Shown here in pieces: positions 17,055 through 26,630 of a stretch of 64,000 nt of DNA (its first letter is position 1; each line of letters opens with the position of its first letter). The position numbers and the translations under genes are program-made. The stretch covers positions 190,467 to 254,466 of the forward strand of contig NZ_KE557274.1 in assembly GCF_000442255.1 (NCBI RefSeq), written 5' to 3'. The notes beneath the pieces are model-generated. The model was not told where the DNA came from. It saw only the letters and a program-made list of their open reading frames with translations, and made no database searches. This stretch comes from Salipiger mucosus DSM 16094. GTDB lineage: Bacteria > Pseudomonadota > Alphaproteobacteria > Rhodobacterales > Rhodobacteraceae.

Positions 17055-18980
17055 TCACCCCTTCCCGTACTCCTCGGGCGGGATCAGGGAGCGACCACCC
17101 CTGTTGCGGTAGCTCTTGCGCCTCCGCGTAGCCGAGGTGCTCTCGTCTTTCCGTGAAGAAGATCCTGATTTCTTGTCCGGAGCCTCTTCATGGTCCCGGC
17201 CCTTCCCATTTTCAGGATCGCTCCACTTGAAGACGCCGGGGTTCTCCCCTTCAGGAAGTTTGGCCTCTTGCAGGAAGGGGGACGGCTTCTTGTCCTTGTC
17301 GTTTCTCAGGCGCGCATAGGTCATCAGCAGCTGGTGCCGGGCCCGCGTCATGCCGACATAGAACAGCCGCCGCTCCTCCTCCACGTTGGTGCTCTTGAAG
17401 TGCGGCAGCAGTTCGCTCTCACAGCCAGCCACGAAGACCATGTCCCACTCGAGCCCCTTGGCGGAGTGCAGCGTGCTGAGCGTCACGCAGTCCCCGTCCC
17501 GCTTGCCCTCTTCCTCGGTGCGCTGCGTGACATAATCGAGGAAGCCTCCGAGATCATCGAAATCGAGAAGGAGGTTCGACACGGCCTCAACAGAGGCCAT
17601 CCAGCTCGACCGGCGTTCCTGGTCCAGGCTACGGGGGCGATGCTCGTAGAGAACGCGAGCAAGCGGCTCGGAGATCACCCGGGCCGTCTCCCCGTGAAGC
17701 TCTTCGGCAAGAGACCGGCACTTGAACCCGGCCTTCGTGCGCCCGAACCCTTTGCGGGTATCGAACCGCTTGTCTCCGGCAACCGAGGCCACCGCGGTCA
17801 CGTACAGGGACACCTCCGGCAGTGACCAGAACGACCCCGTGCCGGTCAGCCGGAACGGGACCCTTTCCCGCTCCAGGCGTCGCTGCAGGGTATTGGCGAC
17901 GGTTGCCGTCCGGAAGAGAACCGCCGCATTCTCAAGCTTTCCGCCGTTCGCCTGGAACTTCGCGAGCTGCTTGGCGATCCAGTCGGCCTCCGCATCATGC
18001 GTGAGGAAGCCCTTGAACAGGACGAACTCCCCCTTCCGGGACTTGCGCGCCGGTTTCATCGCCTTGTCATACCGTGACCGGTTCCTGGAAATGACGCGCG
18101 AGGACATTTTCACAATCTGCGGGCTGCAGCGGAACCCTTCGTTCAGCTCGTGGATCGTCGCTCCGGGGAAGATCTTTCCGAAGTTCAGGCAGTAACTCGG
18201 GCTGCTCCCCCGCCACTCGTAGAGCGACTGGTTTTCGTCCCCCACTGCCCAGATCTGCCCGTACGGGCCCAGCGCGGCGCGCAGGAAATCTATCTGGGTC
18301 CGGTTCGTGTCCTGGAACTCGTCGATCACGAAATGACTGAAGTTCCCATGAAACCATTTCTGCCCTTTCCCGCCCGATTTCAGGATCTGCGTGGACAGGG
18401 TGATCAAATCGGAAAAATCGACGGCCGCTGTTTCCCTCCGGGCCTCTTCATATCGTGCATAGGCCTTGGCGGCTCCGACCGTGAACTTGTCCCCGAGCTC
18501 ACGGGCCTCCTCCATGGCCTGCTCCGGAGTCCGTGCCCGATCCTTCCAGCGCGAAATCATGTCGACGTAGTTTCCGTCTTCCTCGTCCCACTGGATCTCG
18601 AGATCGTACAGGAGCTGGCGCTGATCCTCGTCCCCGATGATCTCGAAATCATAGGGCAGACCAACATCCGTCGGGAACCGCTTGAGAAGACGGGCACACA
18701 GCGAGTGAAAGGTCCCGATGTGGGCATTTTTCAGGATCTCGTCCTTGTCCACCACACCGTCAGTCGTCGTGGCGAGAGAGGCTTTCAACCTCTCTCGGAT
18801 CTCCGTCGCCGCCTTGGCCGTGAAGGTGCTCACGAACATCGCGTCGAGCGGAACGCCCGCCCGCACCAGGGTCCGACACCGCTCGATAAGCGTCGTCGTC
18901 TTGCCGGTTCCGGGGCCGGCCAGGACGAGCGTGTGCCCCTTCGAGCGGGCCGCGGCCAACTGTGCGCGGGTCGCCGGCAT
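17055..18980 (-). CDS. UvrD/Rep/PcrA-type superfamily 1 DNA helicase
   Basis: A 641-residue helicase. Motif Q/I is AATRAQLAAARS-like then LAGPGTGKTTT; Ia is FVSTFTAKAATEI; II is FVIDEFQDTNRTQ; III is AVGDENQSLYEWRGS; IV is near VLFRTATVANTLQ; V is STLHSAKGLEWDMVFV; and VI is LFYVGMTRARHQLL. All key residues are intact. It is slightly shorter than UvrD (about 720) and ends in a basic Arg/Lys/Ser-rich tail (RKDESTSATRRRKSYRNRGG) that probably binds DNA. The family unwinds DNA 3'-5' in repair and rolling-circle replication. The stop of the TraU-like gene lies 2 bp downstream of this gene's start region on the same strand, so the two are probably co-transcribed. Confidence 0.9.
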   Translation of the reverse strand: MPATRAQLAAARSKGHTLVLAGPGTGKTTTLIERCRTLVRAGVPLDAMFVSTFTAKAATEIRERLKASLATTTDGVVDKDEILKNAHIGTFHSLCARLLKRFPTDVGLPYDFEIIGDEDQRQLLYDLEIQWDEEDGNYVDMISRWKDRARTPEQAMEEARELGDKFTVGAAKAYARYEEARRETAAVDFSDLITLSTQILKSGGKGQKWFHGNFSHFVIDEFQDTNRTQIDFLRAALGPYGQIWAVGDENQSLYEWRGSSPSYCLNFGKIFPGATIHELNEGFRCSPQIVKMSSRVISRNRSRYDKAMKPARKSRKGEFVLFKGFLTHDAEADWIAKQLAKFQANGGKLENAAVLFRTATVANTLQRRLERERVPFRLTGTGSFWSLPEVSLYVTAVASVAGDKRFDTRKGFGRTKAGFKCRSLAEELHGETARVISEPLARVLYEHRPRSLDQERRSSWMASVEAVSNLLLDFDDLGGFLDYVTQRTEEEGKRDGDCVTLSTLHSAKGLEWDMVFVAGCESELLPHFKSTNVEEERRLFYVGMTRARHQLLMTYARLRNDKDKKPSPFLQEAKLPEGENPGVFKWSDPENGKGRDHEEAPDKKSGSSSRKDESTSATRRRKSYRNRGGRSLIPPEEYGKG

Positions 18981-18982
18981 GA

Positions 18983-21973
18983 TCAGTCCTCCGCCAGTTC
19001 GTCGACCAGCCCCTCGATGACACCCTGGTCATCGTCCAGTTGAAGACCCTGCTCGGCGAGGCGCGCCGTCCGGAGTTCGACGTCGGCTTTCGCGCTGCCG
19101 TTCGCCCATCGCTTGGCGAGGCGGCGCCGCGCTTCCTGGGGGCCGATCCTGTTATAGAGGCTGTTCCGAATCTTCGCATCCTCAGGCGTGGTGGAAAACG
19201 CCCACAGCTCCATCGGCCCCAACGTATTGTAGAGCAGGTGCTCGTGGGCCCCGTCCTTCAAATTCAGGATCGCCAGGAACGGAGCGCCACGGGGTCCGGG
19301 ACCGTTCAGCTTGGTCCTCAGGACCCGGTTAGCGGCAGGCGACAGCCCGAAAATCTCGTTGGCTTTCTTGGCTGCGCGCTCGGTACCCACCCCCATGATC
19401 CAGACACCGGTCGCCACGTCGACCATGCTGTCGTCGAAGTCTTCCAGAAGCTGGGAGGCCAGGGCGATGTGGACGCCCCATTTCCGGCCCTCGCGCAGGT
19501 CGACCATGACCTGGTCGCGCACCTGGGGTGTCGACTTCGTCCGGTGGAACTCGTCCATCACGATCTTCTTGGGGATTTCACGAAGCGCGTTGATCCGCTT
19601 CTCATGGTGGCGCTGGTAGCTCTCCGGGATGAGATGAACGACCTCTTCGTTGAGATAGAAGTCGCGGGCCAGAACGAACCTGGCCAGCATGTAGACCAGC
19701 GAGGTCTGCTTGTCGGCCGGATCCCCGCCGCGGGGCGCCGCCTCGTCGATATCCAGGGACACCACCCGGCTGTCGCCGATGTCGAAGCGGGTCGGGACAG
19801 TCAGGATCTCGTACTCCCGCAGCGCGGAGGAAATCATCCTCTGGAAGACATCGATCAGAGGTTCACCGGTGGTCGTCTTCGCCGATCCGTGCACGTCCTG
19901 GACCTGGGTCTTGCGAACCACCACGTTGAGATCCTGGATCAAGGGAACGGCGAAGCGCTGGGCGAGCGTTGCTGCATGCAGGTCACCGACCTCGAAAAGC
20001 TTGTCGACCACGTCCCACCAGGTTGCCTCCTCGTCCAGCTTGATGTCGTAGCGCTTCAGGGCCGCATCGACGGCCTCGTCTTCCTGCGGGCTGTAGAGGC
20101 GCGGGTTGCCGCGACGCGACTGGTCATCGAGCTCCTTGTAGACCTCGTCGACCACCATGCCGGCCAGGTCCGAAAGTCCGGACGGAGGCGCCTTGTCGCC
20201 CACCGGTGTACCCAGAATGGACAGGAAGTTCACCAGGAATGCACGCTCCAGCGGCAGGGGGTACCGGCACCCCAGCTGGGTATCGAACGGGTTGATCGCG
20301 TGATCCTTGATCATCCGCAGACGCCTGTACTGCGCCTGGTGGCGCTTGTCGGCGGGCAAGGCTTCCTTGATCAGCGAAATGAGACCGGACGACGAGGGAC
20401 CGATGTCGATGATCGCCACGCGCGGAAGCTGCACCCCGGACGAGGAAGACGTCGCGCTGGGCGAAAGGCAGAGCGCGAGGTTCGTGGTATTCAGGAACAC
20501 CGACTTCGCATAGCCCGGAGGCGCGAAAATCAGGTCGATGAAAGTGGACTGCTTGGACGAGCCGGGCTCGTAGGGCCAGGGGCGCCCATCCGGCGTCCGG
20601 AACAACACCGATCCCTTCTCCCAGGGAGAGGCATCCCTGTTCCAGGGCATCATGTAGAGCGCATCGCGCATGGGCGGCGCGCCGGCCGCACCGGTGGAGG
20701 CGACATCCACGCCCAGCGCCGAGGACATGAAGGACGCCAGCGGATCCCCGGAACTCGAGGTGACCCCGCAATACCCCCAGCTTTCCACCGACCGCTGCAG
20801 CTGAGATACACGCTCCTCAAGAAGACGGACATTATCGACCGGGGCCCAGGTTGCGAAGGACACCCGGTACCGGACGATGACCTCCTCACCGTTCCGCTTG
20901 AGGTCCTGCATCGCGTTGATGGCTTCGCGGATCTGGACGTTTTCGGAATTCGTGAAGCCGACCACCGCCGCCAGGGTCGATTTCAGCTGCATCTCCCCGG
21001 ACAGACCGTTTCCTTCCAGCAGGAAACTCGCCCGCCATGGGAACTCCTTGCCCATCAGCATGCGGTTCAGAAGCTCGGAGAACGGCCGAACCTCCTGCGG
21101 GCCGACCGTCATGTCCAGCGTCGCGAAGTTGTACCGGCCGACCCGCACGATGCGGGGACTGAGCACTTCCCCGCCGCGGGAAAACACCTGGTCCCTGAGA
21201 GGCGGCACGAAGAGATGGCTCACGTCGCCCTTTGCCCAGGACGGGTTTCTCTGGAAAACCTTGTCCCCCGGAAGGGCCGGCTTCCAGTCCGCGCCCTGGA
21301 GATCGGGGTAGAGGGAGCCGCGGACCGCGCCGATGGCGTCATGAGCTTCGAGGACGTCGGCGCGCAGGTTGAGCGTCTTGAGGTCGGCAAGGAAGGCCGC
21401 CACGAAGCTGTCGTGGCGCGTGATGAGCTGCCGGGACGCCCGGAACACATCCTGCGTGCTTGCGGCCTGCGGCCAGGCATCGGGTTTCTTCCGCTCGCGC
21501 TTGATGCTCTCCAGCTCGGTCTTTGTGAGAACCGACGGCCGGGTCCAGAGAGCCAGGTAACATCCCTCCCAGGTGATGAAATCAGACAGGTGGTTCTCAC
21601 GTTCGTCGAACACGTCCTCGAGGTTGAGTTTCAGCTTATCGGACACGATCCGGGCCGGGCGATTCAGCCGTGAGACGAGTTCCTTGGAGGCATCCGGGTC
21701 CCGCGCGAACCAGACCTGAAGGGCGTGCCCCGAGGCGTCGAAGTAGCTCGACAACTTCAGGTTCATCTCGTCGATGACGCCGGCCATCTCCTCTGCGCCG
21801 GCCATCTTCTTCAGGCCGTCGATGCGGATCACCGACATGATGGACCCGTCCGCAGCCACCACGTTGTTCGTGCCCGAGATGCCGGTTTCAAGGAAGAAGA
21901 AGGAATCCATGTCCTTTTTCAGAATGCCGCCCAGGGCGGAGGCCAGACCGGACTTGATCGATGCGATACCCAT
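18983..21973 (-). CDS. traU: TraU/IcmB (DotO)-like type IVB secretion ATPase
   Basis: About 996 residues, matching TraU of IncI plasmids and DotO/IcmB (about 1010). The N-terminal half (SFFFLETGISGTNNVVAADG, then VIRIDGLKKMAG) has the IcmB signature. The ATPase half has a Walker A-like FAPPGYAKSVF near residue 490, in which the usual Gly before Lys is Ala. Walker B is KKIVMDEFHRTKS. The protein is the VirB4-like motor of I-type T4SS, on the cytoplasmic face of the inner membrane. The frame is open to 22021; I chose 21973 (MGIASIKSGLASALGG) because GGAG lies 10 nt upstream while earlier ATGs lack a ribosome site. Its stop is 2 bp from the UvrD-like start. Confidence 0.85.
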   Translation of the reverse strand: MGIASIKSGLASALGGILKKDMDSFFFLETGISGTNNVVAADGSIMSVIRIDGLKKMAGAEEMAGVIDEMNLKLSSYFDASGHALQVWFARDPDASKELVSRLNRPARIVSDKLKLNLEDVFDERENHLSDFITWEGCYLALWTRPSVLTKTELESIKRERKKPDAWPQAASTQDVFRASRQLITRHDSFVAAFLADLKTLNLRADVLEAHDAIGAVRGSLYPDLQGADWKPALPGDKVFQRNPSWAKGDVSHLFVPPLRDQVFSRGGEVLSPRIVRVGRYNFATLDMTVGPQEVRPFSELLNRMLMGKEFPWRASFLLEGNGLSGEMQLKSTLAAVVGFTNSENVQIREAINAMQDLKRNGEEVIVRYRVSFATWAPVDNVRLLEERVSQLQRSVESWGYCGVTSSSGDPLASFMSSALGVDVASTGAAGAPPMRDALYMMPWNRDASPWEKGSVLFRTPDGRPWPYEPGSSKQSTFIDLIFAPPGYAKSVFLNTTNLALCLSPSATSSSSGVQLPRVAIIDIGPSSSGLISLIKEALPADKRHQAQYRRLRMIKDHAINPFDTQLGCRYPLPLERAFLVNFLSILGTPVGDKAPPSGLSDLAGMVVDEVYKELDDQSRRGNPRLYSPQEDEAVDAALKRYDIKLDEEATWWDVVDKLFEVGDLHAATLAQRFAVPLIQDLNVVVRKTQVQDVHGSAKTTTGEPLIDVFQRMISSALREYEILTVPTRFDIGDSRVVSLDIDEAAPRGGDPADKQTSLVYMLARFVLARDFYLNEEVVHLIPESYQRHHEKRINALREIPKKIVMDEFHRTKSTPQVRDQVMVDLREGRKWGVHIALASQLLEDFDDSMVDVATGVWIMGVGTERAAKKANEIFGLSPAANRVLRTKLNGPGPRGAPFLAILNLKDGAHEHLLYNTLGPMELWAFSTTPEDAKIRNSLYNRIGPQEARRRLAKRWANGSAKADVELRTARLAEQGLQLDDDQGVIEGLVDELAED

Positions 21974-22224
21974 GAACGGGAGTCTCCGTGTTTCCTGCGG
22001 AGACATTTGTGCAGGGAACATGAAAACAGGGTTTGTTCGGGATCAGCGGCTCTTCCCATGCCGTGGTGTTGGCGAAAACCATGGAAGGTCTGACACCAGC
22101 CTCATCACGTTCCGAAATTTTCGTGTTTCAGACGGAACAAGCCCCCAATCTCAAAAATGAGATGAAACATTGATCCATCAGCAGCTTTGCGACTAGTTTC
22201 AGTAAGCTTTGGGGAGAGTGATCA

Positions 22225-22557
22225 ATGTGCAGATCGGCAGTTTTCGGCGTGATTTTGACAGTACTGCCGTTCGCGGCACAAGCTTACGAAACTCTGAAAG
22301 TCTGCGCCACGTACACCAATACATCTACCAGCTATAAGGTTCGGGCCGACGTCATGAGGGGCTCAGAGCTCAATAAACTGACCAAAAGCTACGACTACAC
22401 AAGTTTCTCGAAATACGCCGTGATTTTCTGGGCAGATGACCAAGCATCTGTAATTGAGCTTCCGAGCTATTGCTCTTTCGGTGCCATTGGGTGCAGCGGC
22501 ACTGATCAGAGGGGATACCCATGGTCGATCAAGAGAGGATGGAATTTCTGTTTCTAG
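22225..22557 (+). CDS. Small exported Cys-containing protein
   Basis: A 110-residue protein with a Sec signal peptide (MCRSAVFGVILTVLPFAAQA, cleavage after AQA) and a mature part with five Cys (VCATY, YCSFGAIGCSG, NFCF), suggesting disulfides in the periplasm. No family is recognised. GGGGAG lies 6-10 nt upstream. The region 22.0-23.2 kb is richer in A+T than its neighbours, so this may be part of a recently acquired island between conserved backbone genes. Confidence 0.5.
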   Translation: MCRSAVFGVILTVLPFAAQAYETLKVCATYTNTSTSYKVRADVMRGSELNKLTKSYDYTSFSKYAVIFWADDQASVIELPSYCSFGAIGCSGTDQRGYPWSIKRGWNFCF

Positions 22558-22714
22558 CTTGAGGCCTGCATGGAGAAAGACGACCAAGAATCGTCGCTCG
22601 GGTCTTGTACTCCGTCCGCACTTTCCCAAAAGTCCACGATTGTCGATTTCCCAAACTTTCTGAAGGAATGCCCTACGGTGGCTGTGCATCGAGGCCAAGG
22701 AACATCCGGAACGT

Positions 22715-23215
22715 ATGCGCGAGAAGATCTTTGCCAGAATAATGAGTATGTTCGACGCCCCCGAGATGCAGAATAACCTGCGAGGACTCTGGGTTGAGGC
22801 GATGGTGTGCGAGCTTCTCGGAGACGGGTGGATCTATACCGGGAATGACTGGTCTGCTTGGGACCTAGAGCGGGAGGACGGGCTTCGGGTCGAGATCAAG
22901 CAGTCGGCAATGTACCAGTCCTGGGGTCCGTCCATAAGCCCGCCGCGCTTTTCTATCGCCACACCCAAAGGATACTATCCCGATGGCGAGACTTACGTTG
23001 CAAACGATACAGGCTCACGTATGGCCCACATTTACATCTTCGCTTGGCACGATAGGGCGGACCAGAGGATCGTATCCGAATGGAATTTCTATGTGGTCGA
23101 GACTTCGCGACTCCCCGAGGGGCAGAAGAGCATCAGTCTGAACGCGCTGACGAAGCTCGTGGCTCCCGTCTCCGCAACAGAGCTCCGGAACAGGCTGGAG
23201 AATGCCCGGAGATAG
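22715..23215 (+). CDS. PD-(D/E)XK nuclease-like protein, possibly N-terminally truncated
   Basis: A 166-residue protein with the pattern WVEAMVCELLG (Glu), then WSAWDLERED (Asp) and GLRVEIKQSAM (E-x-K), which fits the PD-(D/E)XK restriction-like nuclease core. The C-terminal part (ISLNALTKLVAPVSATELRN) is typical of uncharacterised members. The frame remains open and protein-like upstream of the ATG (reading LCIEAKEHPER) to a TGA at 22661, without a good start codon, so the N-terminus may be broken or use a non-standard start. It could be a solitary restriction or defence nuclease; no methylase is nearby. Confidence 0.5.
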   Translation: MREKIFARIMSMFDAPEMQNNLRGLWVEAMVCELLGDGWIYTGNDWSAWDLEREDGLRVEIKQSAMYQSWGPSISPPRFSIATPKGYYPDGETYVANDTGSRMAHIYIFAWHDRADQRIVSEWNFYVVETSRLPEGQKSISLNALTKLVAPVSATELRNRLENARR

Positions 23216-23243
23216 GCGCCGAGATAGGGCCAAACGCGATTCT

Positions 23244-23828
23244 TCATGGGGCGTCTTCGAGCACACCGAGATTGTCGAGCTCGAGCATGACCTTCATGCA
23301 GTAGCGCGCATCCTGAAACCCGTCGTGGAGGTCGTCGTCATCGATCTCATCATCGGTGAGCGCGTTCACGGCCTCCACGAGTGAGGGGCGCTTGTAGCCG
23401 TCGCCATAGGGGATCCCGACCAGGGAGGCCGACCGGATCATGGTGCAGATCCCCTTCCGGAATTCGGGCATCTTCGCCTCGGGATGGAAGGCCGCCTCGA
23501 TTTCCAGGATCCTCCGGTCGAACGCGAGGTGATGGGCACCGACGACGTCGGCCCGGGCACACATATCGGCGAAGGCCGCCATGGCCTCTGCGGCGGGGAT
23601 CCCGAGGAAGGCACAGTCTTCCGTCGTCCAGCCGTGCACCTGTTCACTGTCGTAATCGACCTGCCAGCCATCCGGCGTAATGAGTGTGTTCAGCGCCTGA
23701 ATCTCACGGCCTTTGGTGTCACACAGGACGGCACCGAGCTGCACCATGCGCGGTTGCACCGGATGGTCCAGCGGAAGACCGGGACTGGGCAACCCGGTTG
23801 TTTCGGTGTCGAACGAGAGCAGGTTCAA
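23244..23828 (-). CDS. DnaQ-like DEDDh 3'-5' exonuclease
   Basis: A 194-residue exonuclease of the DNA polymerase III epsilon type. ExoI motif SFDTETTGLP at 5-14 carries the Asp-x-Glu pair, ExoII is VGAHHLAFDRRIL (Asp near residue 105), and ExoIII is HDGFQDARYC near 174-183 with the His and Asp. Epsilon proofreads for Pol III, but stand-alone relatives act in repair. It lacks the C-terminal part that tethers epsilon to the polymerase. Its start is 6 bp from the stop of the RecD2-like gene upstream on the same strand, so they are likely one operon. Confidence 0.88.
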   Translation of the reverse strand: MNLLSFDTETTGLPSPGLPLDHPVQPRMVQLGAVLCDTKGREIQALNTLITPDGWQVDYDSEQVHGWTTEDCAFLGIPAAEAMAAFADMCARADVVGAHHLAFDRRILEIEAAFHPEAKMPEFRKGICTMIRSASLVGIPYGDGYKRPSLVEAVNALTDDEIDDDDLHDGFQDARYCMKVMLELDNLGVLEDAP

Positions 23829-23834
23829 AACAGA

Positions 23835-26510
23835 TCAGAGCTTCATCGAAGGTTGCGGCTCCTCAACTGCCTCCTCCTCGTTTACCCGGGGTTTCTTCCG
23901 GATGCGTCCTGCCAGGGGGCGCACCTTCCGACCGGCGGGCTTGGGCGCCACCGGTGTGTCCCCCCTGCCCTCATCCTTCGGCGCCGGGTTGACCTCTCGT
24001 GTTGTGTCGACCTTGCGCTTGGCCAGCCCTTTGGCGAGGCTGACCCGCTTCCGGGTCGTGGGCGCGGCTTCGACATCCGGCGCCGGCTGAGAGGACTTGA
24101 CCTTCTTGCCCAGGTTCACCTTCGGTCTGCTTACCGGCCGCGATGTCTGGGCCGGTTTCACCGGCATTTTCGGCGTCGCCCGACCGCTCGGGATCTTCGG
24201 CGGTTTCTGGAGAGGCACCGGCTCGGCCACCGCTCCGAGACAACGCACTTTCCGACGCCCGGCCAGGTGCTCGAACATGGGCCGCAGGATCGTGAACCGC
24301 TTGCTGGCTTTGTCCGTCTTCACGAACTTTTCGAAGGTGTCCTTGCTGCCGATGCCGACGACCATCTTCTTCGCACGCGTCCATCCCGTGTAGACCAGCG
24401 ACCGGTCAGCCATGCGCTCGTGCATTTCCGAGAACGGCATGACGACGATGGGATACTGGCTACCCTGGGACTTGTGACAGGTGATGGCATAGGAGAGCAT
24501 CAGGTCCCGCCACTTTTGAGACGGCATGTCCACCTCGCGACCGTCGTCGTACTCAATCGTCATGATCGACGCGTTCGGGTTTTTCTCGTTCGGCTTGAAC
24601 CCTCGGATGAACCCCACGTCGCCGTTCATGACGTTGTTCTCGTGATCGTTGTCGGTCAGCATGATCCGATCACCGACCCTCGGCAGGGGCATGCGTTCGT
24701 CGTCGTACTTTCCGCGAACCACCCCCGGGATGGCTTCGCCGTCCGGATTGAGCTCCTTGGACAGGGCCGCGTTGATTTCCCACGTTCCCCCGAACCCGGG
24801 TGCCTGCGGCGCAATGATGGCAACGTCCTGCGCCGGGTCGATCCCTTTCGCCACGAACTGGTGGCGCACCATGTTCAGAATCTGAGACGTGATCTCCCGG
24901 CTCGAGCACTCCTTGAACATCACGCCGCCGCGGAGGCTTTCGCTGAGCTCCGGCACGACCCCGTCCTTGATGGAGTCCGCGACCTTCGAAATCAGGGAGT
25001 CCTCGTCCTGGCGGTAGACGTTGACCAGCTCGGCAGTCGGGACGACGTTCTGGCCGTCGATGTTTACTTCCATCAGGTCGGCGAGCACCCGTCCGATGCC
25101 GACGGACGGCAGCTGGTTCTTGTCACCCTGCAAGACGATCCGCCCACTCTGGGGCATGGCCGAGAACAGTGCTGCCAGCAGTTCGTTGTCCATCATCGAC
25201 ACCTCGTCGACGACCACGACCGTATTTTCGGGAATCGGATTGTCCCGGTTTACCCTGAAGGCGTTGCGACCTCGCTTCTCGTCGTAATGTTGCCCAAGAA
25301 GCATCTGCAGGGTCTGGCCCTGTTCACCGGTGACCTCTTCCGCCCGCTTCGCCGCCTTGCCCGTCGGAGCGGTCACGATAACCTCGCAGTCCTCCACCTG
25401 CTTCGAGACCTCGATGAGCTTTTCCAGGATCGTGGACTTGCCCGTCCCGGGGCCGCCGGTAATGACGCTGATCGGATGCGTGACGCCGACCTCAACCGCC
25501 TTCTTCTGGTGCTCGTCCAGCCTGGTGTCGGCCAGGATCTTCTGCGCGGCGGCGGCAACCAGGTCCGGATCATTGCGGCGGTTGCGCTCGAGCACGTTGA
25601 GCAATGAGGAAGCCGCAGAGATCTCGTTCCGATAGCTCGATTCCGACATCACGTAGACGGTGGATGTGCCGGGGATCTGCAGAGCGTGGAACTTGTCCGC
25701 ATCCCGGCTGCTGATCTTTTCCAGGATGATTTGGTTCACGTAGTCGCGTTCCAGGGAGAACCGTTCGGAGACATTCGTGATGATGTCTTCCACCGGGGCA
25801 CAGGAGGCGCCGAGGCTCGCGGCCTTGTGGATGTAGTCCCATCCCGCGGCGACAACACGGCGATGGTCCTTGCCACTCACACCCATGTGGTTTCCGAGGC
25901 GATCCGCCTTGTCGAAATCGACCGACGGCACGACCATGATGTCGTAGGGATTCCGCTGCAGGGTCTGGTAGGTCTCGTTCTTGAATGCCGACAGGATCCG
26001 ATTGATCGACGGCGTGTCGAGCTTGGCGGACTGCATCATGTCGGTCGCCCGCTTGGCAGACGACCGGAATTCGACGATACGCCGGATGACGTCCCCGTGC
26101 TCCTCGGGGTCGGAGGACTTCGCAATCAGATTGTCGGGGGTCCTGACGACCTGCTCCGCGTCGTCATGACTGTCGATGGCCGCCTCGATGTCGGCGGGAC
26201 CCAGGCCGGTCTTTTCAGCCGGCAGGATTGCCTTCAGCCAGGAAACGACGCCGTTTCTCGTTTTCGGGAAATCCGGCCGTATGCTGCGAGCGTTGAAGAT
26301 GTGCTGCGTCTTGCCGCGGTATTCGCTGGTTCGCCACTGGCCCTCGGCCGAAAAGCAGTCCCCTTCGCCCAGTCCGCCCATCCGGCCGCCGAGACGAACC
26401 TCGGACAGGGTCCCGTCATCCTTTTCGTAGGACACGACGGCAAAGCTCCGATCCTGTGGACCGTCGCCGTCCTTGAGAACCCTCTTCACGATACCCCGAA
26501 TGGCGGCCAT
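23835..26510 (-). CDS. RecD2-type superfamily 1B DNA helicase
   Basis: An 891-residue helicase. An N-terminal OB/RecD2 region (about 1-320) is followed by motif I TGGPGTGKST (about residue 353), Ia VTAPTGKAAKRAEEVTG, II VVVDEVSMMDNELL, III LQGDKNQLPSVGIGRVL, and IV/V/VI: VNVYRQ, SYAITCHKSQGSQYP and VYTGWTRAKK. The 3'-terminal 140 residues are a basic Pro/Lys/Arg-rich tail with several RPKVNLGKKVKSS-like stretches, unusual for RecD2 and probably DNA-binding. RecD2 unwinds 5'-3'. It has the organisation of the DNA-processing helicases of the transfer/repair set here, and is followed by a DnaQ-like exonuclease on the same strand. Confidence 0.88.
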   Translation of the reverse strand: MAAIRGIVKRVLKDGDGPQDRSFAVVSYEKDDGTLSEVRLGGRMGGLGEGDCFSAEGQWRTSEYRGKTQHIFNARSIRPDFPKTRNGVVSWLKAILPAEKTGLGPADIEAAIDSHDDAEQVVRTPDNLIAKSSDPEEHGDVIRRIVEFRSSAKRATDMMQSAKLDTPSINRILSAFKNETYQTLQRNPYDIMVVPSVDFDKADRLGNHMGVSGKDHRRVVAAGWDYIHKAASLGASCAPVEDIITNVSERFSLERDYVNQIILEKISSRDADKFHALQIPGTSTVYVMSESSYRNEISAASSLLNVLERNRRNDPDLVAAAAQKILADTRLDEHQKKAVEVGVTHPISVITGGPGTGKSTILEKLIEVSKQVEDCEVIVTAPTGKAAKRAEEVTGEQGQTLQMLLGQHYDEKRGRNAFRVNRDNPIPENTVVVVDEVSMMDNELLAALFSAMPQSGRIVLQGDKNQLPSVGIGRVLADLMEVNIDGQNVVPTAELVNVYRQDEDSLISKVADSIKDGVVPELSESLRGGVMFKECSSREITSQILNMVRHQFVAKGIDPAQDVAIIAPQAPGFGGTWEINAALSKELNPDGEAIPGVVRGKYDDERMPLPRVGDRIMLTDNDHENNVMNGDVGFIRGFKPNEKNPNASIMTIEYDDGREVDMPSQKWRDLMLSYAITCHKSQGSQYPIVVMPFSEMHERMADRSLVYTGWTRAKKMVVGIGSKDTFEKFVKTDKASKRFTILRPMFEHLAGRRKVRCLGAVAEPVPLQKPPKIPSGRATPKMPVKPAQTSRPVSRPKVNLGKKVKSSQPAPDVEAAPTTRKRVSLAKGLAKRKVDTTREVNPAPKDEGRGDTPVAPKPAGRKVRPLAGRIRKKPRVNEEEAVEEPQPSMKL

Positions 26511-26630
26511 TCATCTATCCCTTTGGGCACGCGTAAATTCATGCGCACGCGCCTGCCTTCAAGAAGCCACTTATTTGACAGACTGCAAGAAACCCGGACC
26601 CTGCCCACAAAGTATCCTTCGCCCACGCTG

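Noticed and set aside
19040-21673. 877-residue open frame on the + strand
   Set aside because: It is antisense to the TraU/IcmB-like gene, which has recognisable motifs; long shadow frames are common at this GC content.
23484-25607. 707-residue open frame on the + strand
   Set aside because: It is antisense to the RecD2-like and DnaQ-like genes and shows Arg/His-rich shadow composition.
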